DNA of 12,084 nucleotides from DASPJQ01 sp035299065 (GTDB lineage Bacteria; Bacteroidota; Bacteroidia; Flavobacteriales_D; UBA2798): NCBI GenBank assembly GCA_035299065.1, contig DATGXI010000160.1:1-12084 (forward strand), written 5' to 3'. Every line of letters begins with the position of its first letter. Position 1 is the stretch's first letter. A program made the position numbers and the translations under genes. Below, in pieces: positions 1 through 7,500 of the stretch. The notes below the pieces were generated by a model that had not been told where the DNA came from, did no database searches, and saw nothing but the letters and a program-made list of their open reading frames with translations.

Positions 1-6
1 TTAAAC

Positions 7-1323
7 ATGAACTATTTTCATAAAGGAAAGCGGGTCTTCGGATCCGCTATCTTTTTATTTGTACTTAGCGCTTCACTTTTTTCATGTAAAAAAGAAGCAA
101 CCGATGTTGGGTTAAACATACAACCCGAAGACGATATTTTCAACTCAAGCGTAATTGATACGTTTGGAATAGAGTCATATACCGTACTGGAAGACTCATT
201 GCGTACCGATGAGTTGGCAAATGTAGTGGTGGGTAGTTATGTTGATCCTGTTTTTGGAAAAACAACTTCGGCAATTTATACGCAATTTGGGCTGGGTTTG
301 CCTACAAGTACCGTTGATCTTATTTCTGTTGATTCAGTAACATTGCAAATTAAGTATGCAGGTAAATACGCAAACCTTGATCCGCAAAAATTTACGGTAC
401 AACGCGTAACCGAAAAATTTTATAAAGACTCACCTTACTATTCCAATTCAGTACTTACAACAGATGGAATTGAATTGGTAATACCCGCTTCGGCAACCGT
501 TACGCCAAATTTGACAGATACGGTTTACGTTGGTGCAAGTGGGTATGAGCCCATGCTTATTTTGAACCTCGATACAATTGTCGGGAAAGATATTTTAACC
601 GCTATTCCCGGTGGAAACCTTGCAACCCAAACAGCATTTGACAATTTCTTTTATGGTTTGCGTATTGGGGTTGATAATCCTGGGCAATCACAAGGTCAGG
701 GTGGACTTCTTTACATGAACATGTTGCATGCACAAACAAAAATGGTTATTTACTATACCTCAAGTACAGGTGCACAGCAAATGTCATTCCCCGTTGGTGC
801 CAACCAGGCACGTTTCTCATCATTTACGCATGACTATACAGGCACCGTAGTAGAATCGGCCATTAATACGCCTGCTTTGGGACAACAGTTTTTTTACGCC
901 CAAACCATGCAGGGTGTTGAGGGAGTTATTAAAATCAAAGGGATAGATGATATTAAAAACCTGGGCAATGTTATGATTAACAAAGCCGAGGTGGTTTTGC
1001 CAATTCAATATTTTACAACCGATGTGTATACACCTACAGGTAATGCATTTCTTTTTTATAAAACTGCCGATGGGGAAAGTGTAACCACCGATCAGCTTAG
1101 CAATGCAATTACGTATGGCGGTGTGTATGATGATACCAAAAAAGCATATGTGTTTAACATTGGTAAACACGTGCAGGCATTGGTTAAAGGAGATATTGAT
1201 AATTTAGGATTTGTAGTGAATACTTCGGCCTCAAGTGTTGCCGGAGGAAGAATAATTTTTAACGGGCAGGGAACCCCTAACCGTGAAAAGCCATATTTAA
1301 AGGTTTATTACACCAAATATTAA
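7..1323 (+). CDS. DUF4270 family lipoprotein
   Basis: Predicted lipoprotein of 438 residues, most likely on the outer membrane; molecular role unknown. Residues 10-26 form a hydrophobic signal segment ending in a lipobox (LFSC) with the lipidated cysteine at C27, followed by KKE. The mature start contains GLNIQPEDD (about 36-44), the typical beginning of DUF4270 proteins, which are widespread in Bacteroidota. The rest is beta-rich, with repeated 'VDSVTLQIKY' and 'INKAEVVLP' strand patterns, and it ends in an aromatic 'YLKVYYTKY' tail. The ATG at 7 is chosen because it gives a complete lipoprotein signal; a TAA at 2-4 could be the stop of an upstream gene, but this cannot be verified. glmS starts 6 nt after the stop, so the two are probably cotranscribed. 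The DUF4270-glmS pairing is, to my knowledge, recurrent in Bacteroidota. The family call is by recognition, not by a search. Confidence 0.85.
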   Translation: MNYFHKGKRVFGSAIFLFVLSASLFSCKKEATDVGLNIQPEDDIFNSSVIDTFGIESYTVLEDSLRTDELANVVVGSYVDPVFGKTTSAIYTQFGLGLPTSTVDLISVDSVTLQIKYAGKYANLDPQKFTVQRVTEKFYKDSPYYSNSVLTTDGIELVIPASATVTPNLTDTVYVGASGYEPMLILNLDTIVGKDILTAIPGGNLATQTAFDNFFYGLRIGVDNPGQSQGQGGLLYMNMLHAQTKMVIYYTSSTGAQQMSFPVGANQARFSSFTHDYTGTVVESAINTPALGQQFFYAQTMQGVEGVIKIKGIDDIKNLGNVMINKAEVVLPIQYFTTDVYTPTGNAFLFYKTADGESVTTDQLSNAITYGGVYDDTKKAYVFNIGKHVQALVKGDIDNLGFVVNTSASSVAGGRIIFNGQGTPNREKPYLKVYYTKY

Positions 1324-1329
1324 AAACGT

Positions 1330-3177
1330 ATGTGTGGTATTGTTGCTTATATAGGAAAAAAAGAAGCGTATCCGATTTTAATTAAAGGGCTTCAACGTCT
1401 TGAGTACCGCGGTTATGATAGTGCCGGTGTTGCAATGATTGACAATGGCAACATCAATGTGCTCAAGAAAAAAGGAAAAGTTGCCGAACTGGAGGCATAC
1501 GCTGTTAACCAAAATATAAAAGGCACCATTGGTATTGGTCATACCAGGTGGGCTACTCATGGTCCTCCTAATGATGAAAATGCGCATCCACACGTAAGTG
1601 GCGATAGTTCATTGGCGCTTATCCATAACGGGATAATTGAGAATTACGCAACAATAAAAGAAGAATTAATAAAACGCGGCCATGTTTTTTCAAGCGAGAC
1701 CGATACCGAAGTATTGACACACCTCATTGAAGAAATTCGCAATAAAGGTAAAGTAAACCTGTTTGAGGCTGTGCGCCTTGCCCTGAATGAAGTTCATGGC
1801 GCTTATGCCATTGTAATTATATCAAAAGATAATCCTGATCAATTGATTTGTGCCCGTAAAAGTAGTCCTCTTGTAATTGGTATTAGCGACACAGAGGGTG
1901 AATTTTTTGTAGCCTCTGATGCATCGCCCATTATTGAGTACACAAAAAACGTGGTTTACCTTGAAGACGAAGAAATAGCCATCATTGACCGCACAACTGG
2001 TTTGTCATTAAAAAATATTCGTAACCAGGATAAAACTCCTTATATACAGGAATTGGAATTGCAACTTGAAGCCCTTGAAAAAGGTGGCTTTGATCATTTC
2101 ATGTTAAAGGAAATATACGAGCAACCGCGTTCAATCAAAGATTGTATGCGTGGCCGTATCAATTCACATACAGGTACAGTTTTATTGGGTGGAATTAAAG
2201 AACATGAAAATAAAATACTGAATGCAAGGCGCATCATCATGATTGCCTGTGGTACTTCATGGCATGCCTGTTTGGTTGGTGAATATTTGATAGAAGAACT
2301 GGCACGCATACCGGTTGAGGTTGAATATGCATCTGAGTTCCGTTACCGCAACCCGATTGTAAATGAAGGCGACATAGTTATTGCCGTTTCGCAAAGTGGT
2401 GAAACAGCCGACACGCTTGCAGCAATCAACCTGGCCAAATCCAAAGGTGCATTTATTATTGGTATTTGTAACGTAGTAGGTTCAAGCATAGCGCGCGCAA
2501 CAGATGCCGGCTCATATACACATGCAGGTCCTGAAATTGGTGTTGCATCTACCAAAGCTTTTACCGCGCAGGTAACCGTATTAACCTTGCTTGCTTTGCG
2601 CTTAGGAAAGAAAAAAGGAACAATCAGTAAATCACAACTAAATAGTTTGTTGGTTGAAATGGACCATATTCCTGAAAAGATTAAGGAAGTACTGGATGCC
2701 AATTCACAAATAAAATACATTGCTGATATTTATAAAGACGCTTCCAATGCACTTTATTTGGGCCGTGGATCATCTTTCCCGGTTGCGCTTGAAGGTGCCT
2801 TGAAATTAAAAGAGATTTCCTATATACATGCCGAAGGTTATCCTGCTGCAGAAATGAAGCACGGCCCTATTGCCCTTATTGATGAGGAAATGCCGGTATT
2901 TGTTATTGCCACAAAAGGATCGTCATACGAAAAAGTGGTGAGCAATATTCAGGAAGTAAGGGCTCGTAAGGGAAGAATTATTGCCATAGTAACCAAGGGT
3001 GATACCGAGGTGAAAAAACTGGCTGAGCATGTTATTGAAATTCCTGAAACCGAAGAGTGCCTTGTGCCCCTGTTATCGGTAATACCACTTCAATTATTAT
3101 CATATCACATAGCCGTTATGCGTGGTTGCAATGTTGACCAGCCGCGTAACCTTGCTAAGAGCGTTACCGTTGAGTAA
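1330..3177 (+). CDS. glmS: glutamine--fructose-6-phosphate aminotransferase (isomerizing)
   Basis: Makes glucosamine-6-phosphate from fructose-6-phosphate and glutamine, the first step towards UDP-GlcNAc for peptidoglycan and lipopolysaccharide; cytoplasmic, normally a dimer. The 615 residues match the usual length (about 609 in E. coli). The N-terminal class II glutamine amidotransferase domain (about 2-215) begins MCGIVAYIG, with C2 as nucleophile after removal of Met1. It carries HTRWATHG (71-78), HNGIIEN (99-105) and SSETDTEV (121-128). Two SIS sugar-isomerase domains follow: the first contains ACGTSWHA (from 306) and SQSGET (354-359), the second GRGSSFPVALEGALKLKE (from 478) and HAEGYPAAEMKHGP. 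The C-terminus DQPRNLAKSVTVE is the invariant family tail that closes the active site. No frameshift or missing catalytic residue is seen. It lies 6 nt after the DUF4270 gene and 18 nt before a small membrane-protein gene. There is no leader for a glmS ribozyme, so it probably depends on the upstream promoter. Confidence 0.98.
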   Translation: MCGIVAYIGKKEAYPILIKGLQRLEYRGYDSAGVAMIDNGNINVLKKKGKVAELEAYAVNQNIKGTIGIGHTRWATHGPPNDENAHPHVSGDSSLALIHNGIIENYATIKEELIKRGHVFSSETDTEVLTHLIEEIRNKGKVNLFEAVRLALNEVHGAYAIVIISKDNPDQLICARKSSPLVIGISDTEGEFFVASDASPIIEYTKNVVYLEDEEIAIIDRTTGLSLKNIRNQDKTPYIQELELQLEALEKGGFDHFMLKEIYEQPRSIKDCMRGRINSHTGTVLLGGIKEHENKILNARRIIMIACGTSWHACLVGEYLIEELARIPVEVEYASEFRYRNPIVNEGDIVIAVSQSGETADTLAAINLAKSKGAFIIGICNVVGSSIARATDAGSYTHAGPEIGVASTKAFTAQVTVLTLLALRLGKKKGTISKSQLNSLLVEMDHIPEKIKEVLDANSQIKYIADIYKDASNALYLGRGSSFPVALEGALKLKEISYIHAEGYPAAEMKHGPIALIDEEMPVFVIATKGSSYEKVVSNIQEVRARKGRIIAIVTKGDTEVKKLAEHVIEIPETEECLVPLLSVIPLQLLSYHIAVMRGCNVDQPRNLAKSVTVE

Positions 3178-3195
3178 AACCGGTTTTTTCCAGTT

Positions 3196-3717
3196 ATGAA
3201 AAAGTATGTTGTAGCTGGATTGGTTTTTATTTCCGGTTTGTTCCTGTTTGCAATGTTAAACGGTAAAATGAAACACATTCATTTTACCTCCAACCCGCTT
3301 GTAAGCGCATTCATAGGTGTGTTTATCCTTTTTCTTTTCCTGAATTTGCTTTTCTCATTTACAAAAAAGGCTTATAAAGCAAATGAAACCCCTGCAGATA
3401 AAGCGAAAAAAGAATCAAATCAACTTTCAAAACACGATGTGAAATCGTTTGTGGAATTGGGAAATGAATTTTTTAAGCACCAGGTTGATGTAAAAAAAAT
3501 AATTGCCGGTTACGGGTATACACCAGGCATTGATTTTTTTATGGCTATTTCTGTCAACGGAAATGAAAAACTTGATAAGAAAAAATTAAAACCCGCATTG
3601 TTAAAGGTTTTTTATTCGCACGTAACGTTTGACATCATAGACCTGAATGACCCGCTTGCCGTTAACGAACAGGAGTTGTTGGAAAAAGGACAGGAAATAC
3701 CCGTATCCAAAAGCTGA
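3196..3717 (+). CDS. hypothetical two-TM membrane protein
   Basis: Not recognised as a known family. The 173-residue product has two hydrophobic segments (about 4-22 and 34-55) joined by a short basic loop (GKMKHIHF), so both ends probably face the cytoplasm. A Lys-rich linker follows (about 57-80), then a soluble region (about 81-165) with mixed helix and strand character (HDVKSFVELGNEFF, GYTPGIDFFMAISV, KLKPALLKVFYSHVTFDIIDL) and a short polar tail. The first 20 residues could be mistaken for a signal peptide, but there is no clear cleavage site. It starts 18 nt after glmS on the same strand and is followed 21 nt after its stop by a terminator, so it is probably the last gene of the DUF4270-glmS unit. 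Position suggests but does not show an envelope role. The start at the ATG is supported by the hydrophobic N-terminus beginning directly with MKK. Confidence 0.75.
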   Translation: MKKYVVAGLVFISGLFLFAMLNGKMKHIHFTSNPLVSAFIGVFILFLFLNLLFSFTKKAYKANETPADKAKKESNQLSKHDVKSFVELGNEFFKHQVDVKKIIAGYGYTPGIDFFMAISVNGNEKLDKKKLKPALLKVFYSHVTFDIIDLNDPLAVNEQELLEKGQEIPVSKS

Positions 3718-3738
3718 ATTTCAATTCTTCAGCATAAA

Positions 3739-3765
3739 AAAAGCCCGGTAGAAACCAGGCCTTTT
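3739..3765. terminator. bidirectional intrinsic terminator between convergent genes
   Basis: The hairpin has arms AAAAGCCCGGT and ACCAGGCCTTTT around an AGAA loop (3750-3753). Pairing is AAAAG:CTTTT, a one-base bulge, CC:GG, one C/A mismatch and GGT:ACC. It is flanked by an A-run on the left (from 3736) and T-rich sequence on the right (to about 3776), so either strand ends in a U-run. It sits 21 nt after the stop of the plus-strand 173-residue gene and 23 nt beyond the stop of the minus-strand small secreted protein gene, so it probably serves both. Confidence 0.75.
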
Positions 3766-3788
3766 CCAATTTTTTTATAGAAAGAAGT

Positions 3789-4169
3789 TTACTTTAGTTT
3801 TCCAAGCGTATTTCCAAGATCAGTCAATTCTTTTTCCTGCCCGTCAAGGGTAAATGCAGAAAAACCAAAGAAACCAAAAATTCGTTGTACATACGTAGTT
3901 TCATTGCGATCGGTGATTACCAATTTACAATTGTATACATCACCTTTTTGTTTATCAGCACTGAATTTCACATTGGGCAAAGTACCTGCCTGTGTTTTTA
4001 AATTTTCAATTTCAGCAGATGTTGCATTTAGACTGAATAGTGTAGTGCTTGTATTCCCCTCCTGTTTAAAAACAGGCTTAGTAGAGTTAATTGCCGGTTT
4101 TAGTGTTGATTGTGCAAATGCATTGCTTGCAAATAAAACAACCGTTAGTGCCAGGATTAACTTTTTCAT
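3789..4169 (-). CDS. small exported protein of unknown function
   Basis: The 126-residue product has a clear Sec signal peptide: MKK, a hydrophobic core (about 4-15), and cleavage near AFA|Q (A19/Q20), so it is probably periplasmic or secreted. The mature part has a low-complexity Ser/Thr/Lys linker (20-45) and then a compact segment (about 46-115). In order this holds a predicted helix (TSAEIENLKTQAGTL), NVKFSADKQKGDVYNCKLVITD with a lone cysteine at C81, and a Gly/Phe stretch (RIFGFFGFSAF, 96-106). The helix-then-strands layout is vaguely like small ferredoxin-like domains, but there is no metal-binding motif and I do not assign a family. There is no C-terminal T9SS signal. It is single and convergent with the glmS unit. 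A well-placed promoter lies just upstream (4207-4236), giving a leader of about 30 nt and supporting the ATG at 4169. Confidence 0.8.
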   Translation of the reverse strand: MKKLILALTVVLFASNAFAQSTLKPAINSTKPVFKQEGNTSTTLFSLNATSAEIENLKTQAGTLPNVKFSADKQKGDVYNCKLVITDRNETTYVQRIFGFFGFSAFTLDGQEKELTDLGNTLGKLK

Positions 4170-4206
4170 AATTCGTTTTTTAAGTAGTGGGGATTAGACC
4201 TTTTTT

Positions 4207-4236
4207 CAAAAATACATTTTTTTAATGACGTAACAC
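4207..4236 (-). promoter_or_regulatory. Bacteroidota-type promoter for the small exported protein gene
   Basis: Read on the minus strand, TATTTTTG (4214-4207) matches the Bacteroidota -7 consensus TAnnTTTG exactly. A GTG (4236-4234), one base off the -33 element TTG, lies 19 bp upstream, which is normal spacing. Transcription would start near 4200, about 30 nt before the ATG at 4169. This is motif matching by eye in AT-rich DNA. Confidence 0.5.
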
Positions 4237-4330
4237 CATTCCAAAGGTTGCATGTGGAATTTATTTTGGGCTCGTTTGCAGCCGTTTATGAACACCTGAA
4301 AAAAAGTTTGTGAATATTTTAGTGTTGAAA

Positions 4331-4360
4331 TTGCCTAAAACGTTTTATGCTAAATATTTG
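4331..4360 (+). promoter_or_regulatory. candidate promoter for the giant surface protein gene
   Basis: TTG at 4331-4333 (-33) is followed after 19 bp by AATATTTG at 4353-4360, one mismatch from the -7 consensus TAnnTTTG. The spacer contains the perfect palindrome TAAAACGTTTTA (4336-4347), a possible repressor or activator site. Transcription would start near 4367, leaving a leader of about 155 nt. The evidence is weak because such motifs are frequent by chance in AT-rich DNA. Confidence 0.3.
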
Positions 4361-4502
4361 TTTATGAGGATATTTTCTAGAACCTTGTTCGGTAAAATGC
4401 GTATTTACACCGACCAATAAACCGAATAATAATCATGCTGACTATGCCACCTTGATATAAAACATTATCTTTAAAGCCAACCCAATCCCATGTTAAACGT
4501 CA

Positions 4503-4525
4503 TTATAACAACCCACTTGTTATGA
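4503..4525 (+). promoter_or_regulatory. hairpin covering the start codon of the giant gene
   Basis: ATAACAA (4505-4511) and TTGTTAT (4517-4523) are perfect inverted repeats around a 5-nt loop CCCAC. One T-G and one T-A pair extend the stem to 9 bp. The right arm includes the ATG at 4522-4524, so in the mRNA the start codon would be paired. Bacteroidota genes usually rely on unstructured A-rich leaders rather than Shine-Dalgarno pairing, which makes a paired start notable. The same sequence could instead be a protein-binding palindrome in DNA. Confidence 0.4.
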
Positions 4526-7500
4526 AAAGATTTTTACTACCGTTTGTTGCGGCTTTATGTTGCAGCAACATTGCCCAGTCACAAATTACCATTACTCCCG
4601 GAGGAGGTACAGCAGCCATAACGGCAAACCTTTTTGGACCGGGTGTAACTGTATCAGGAATGACCATAACCTGTGGTGCAAACGGGTACGGGGTGTTTAC
4701 CGGTTCACTGGGAACCAGTGGCATGACCTCGGGAGGAATAGTTTTAACTTCAGGGCTTGCGGCCACCGCTGATGGTCCAAACTCATCGGGAAGTGCAGGA
4801 ACAAACACGGGTTTAGGGGGTAATCCAATTCTTGCAGCAGCACAACCAATGCCTGGTGGATATTTTGACCAGTGTACCATTGAATTTGACATCATTCCAC
4901 AATGTAATACCTTAAGCATTAATTATTGTTTCGGTTCTGAAGAGTATCCGGAATTCGTTTCATCTTCATTTAACGATGGTTTCGGAATTTTTTGTTCAGG
5001 CCCCAACCCGGCCGGAGGAACGTATACCAATACAAACATGGCAACATTGCCAGGAGGTATTGTTGTAAGTATTGATAATGTAAACGCAGGAGTTAATCCA
5101 ACCTATTACAACACAAACACTTCAGGTATCATGCAATATGATGGATATACTGACGGGTTGATTGGAACACTTGCTGTTGTACCCTGCTCAACGTATCACT
5201 TTGTAATTACTGTTGCCGATGCAGGTGACCATATTTATGACTCTGGTGTATTTTTACAATACCAGGGATTATTTTGTTCAACAACTGCCCTGGCATTTAC
5301 CGCAACACCAACACCTACAACGTGTGGTGGTTGCAATGGTTCTGCTACTGCTACTGTAACTACAGGAACAGCACCATTTACCTATACCTGGACAAATGCA
5401 GCTGGTGCCGTAGTTGGCACAACAGCAACAATTACCGGTTTATGCGCAGGTACCTATACCGTTAGTGTAAACGATGCGCTTTCTTGTACACCACCGGTTC
5501 CGCAAACGGTAACGGTGGCCGCCTCAACAGGCCCCACTGTGACACCCGTTGCCGAAACCTGTGCAGGGTACAACAATGGTTCAGTAACCATTAACAATGC
5601 ACCGGGCGCAGGTCCATACACCGTTACCATTAATGGGCCAACAACCGCTACAGTAATTGAAGCCAATACGCTTGCTGCGGTTGCCAATTTTACAGGGCTG
5701 CCTGACGGGGCGTATACATTTACAGTAACAGGAACAGGTGGATGTACATTTTCAGGTTCATTCACAATAACAGCAGGTCCTCCGTGCTGCAGTGTTTCTA
5801 CAACAGGAACAAATCCATTGTGTGCAGGTGGTACTACAGGAACGCTTACGGCAACCCCGGTTGGATTACCTGGTTATACATATAGCTGGTCAACCGCACC
5901 GGTGCAGGTTACCGCAACCGCAACAGGTGTTGCTGCTGGTACATATACGGTAACCATGACCGATGCATCGGGATGTGTAGCAACATCAACCGTTACCATT
6001 TCGAATCCGGCAACACTCAACGCAACCACCACTCCTGTGCATCCTTTATGCAATGGTGGTGCAACAGGACAAATTACTGTTAATGCCTCTGGTGGTACCG
6101 GGGCATTGCAATACCAAATAAATGGTGGCGCATTCCAGGCATCAAATGTATTTACAGGATTAGCTGCCGGTACATATACCATCACGGTTAAAGATGCCAA
6201 TGGCTGCACTTTTACAACTACTGTAACACTCAATAACCCTCCTGTATTAAACATTAGTTTAACAACAAGCGCAGCTGCAACGTGTGGTGCTTCCAACGGT
6301 TCTTTTACCGTTGCGGGCAGTGGTGGTACACCTGGCTATACCTATGCTTTGGGCGCAGGTGCATTTGGTGCATCGGCCACATTTGGTGGGCTTGCTGCAG
6401 GAACTTATACGGCTACTGTTAAAGATGTGAATGGATGTACGCAGTCAATGACTGTTACCATTGGCAGTTCTTCAGGACCAACAGCTTCGGTGCTTTCAGT
6501 TGGTAACGTAAGTTGTTTTGGTGGCGTAAACGGTACAGCATTAATAGGTGCCACAGGAGGCACCCCTACAATTATGTATACAGTTGACCTTGCCGGAGCT
6601 ACACCTCCTGTAGGTCCTCAGGCTTCAAATTCATTTACCAACTTACCTGCAGGAAATTATACGGCAACAGTAACCGATGCAAATGGTTGTTCAGGCACCA
6701 CAACATTTACCATTACTGCTCCACCTGCATTAACCTATACAACAGTTAAAACGAATGCAACATGTAATGGCGTTTGTGATGGAACAATAACTGTTAGCCC
6801 AACAGGTGGTACACCAGGCTATACATTCTCAAGCAACAATGGAGTTACGTTTAGCGCTGCCAATCCAATGACAGGTTTGTGCGCAGGAACTATTTTTGTT
6901 GTAGTGAAAGACGCCAACGGATGTTTGGCTAACTCAACAGTGGTTATTACACAGCCCACAGCTATTACTGCAACCTATTCGGTAACACACCCAATTTGCC
7001 CGGGCATTTGCGATGGTACAATTACATTTGCAACAGCCAGTGGTGGTACACCTGGATATACTTATTCCATCGATCCTCCGGGTGCAACGCCTGCAACCCC
7101 GTTCCAGGTTTCAAACCTGTTTACAAACTTATGTGATGGACCTTATGGCGTAACTGTAAAAGATGCCAATGGTTGTTTACTTAACGCAACACAAACATTG
7201 ATTGATCCGCCTGGTTATACTATCAACGTAGTTGACACAACCGAATCGCATTGCGGATTCAATGACGGTAGCCTTGAGGTTGCTGCTTCAGGTGGAGCCA
7301 TTCCTTATTCATATACAAATATTACTGCAGGTATAGGTCCACAGCCTTCAGGGTTGTTTGGAGGCCTGGTTGCAGGTGGTTATCTTATTGAGGTAACTGA
7401 CAATGATGGGTGTATTGAGTCGCTTTTTGTAGGAATAAACGATGTGGAAATGGACGGAATTCTTGACGGTGTTACACCAGCAACATGTTTCAACAGCTGT

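Larger units (their letters stand above)
4170..4521. other. 352-bp divergent intergenic region
   Basis: This gap lies between the divergent starts of the small exported protein gene (leftward) and the giant surface protein gene (rightward). It holds the leftward promoter (4207-4236), a candidate rightward promoter (4331-4360) around a 12-bp palindrome (4336-4347), a second weak -7-like element TATCTTTA (4466-4473) with no good -33 partner, a mini-ORF (4490-4525) and a hairpin over the giant gene's start codon (4503-4525). I see no other coding potential, tRNA or riboswitch. If the rightward promoter is correct, the giant gene has a long leader of about 150 nt, enough room for post-transcriptional control. 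Confidence 0.6.

Noticed and set aside
1324..1329. glmS ribozyme or other leader before glmS
   Set aside because: The gap is only 6 nt, and the preceding sequence is coding for the DUF4270 protein.
3904..4197. 97-codon plus-strand open frame opposite the small exported protein gene
   Set aside because: The minus-strand frame has a signal peptide, promoter and terminator, while this one has no sensible start region or domain. It is a shadow.
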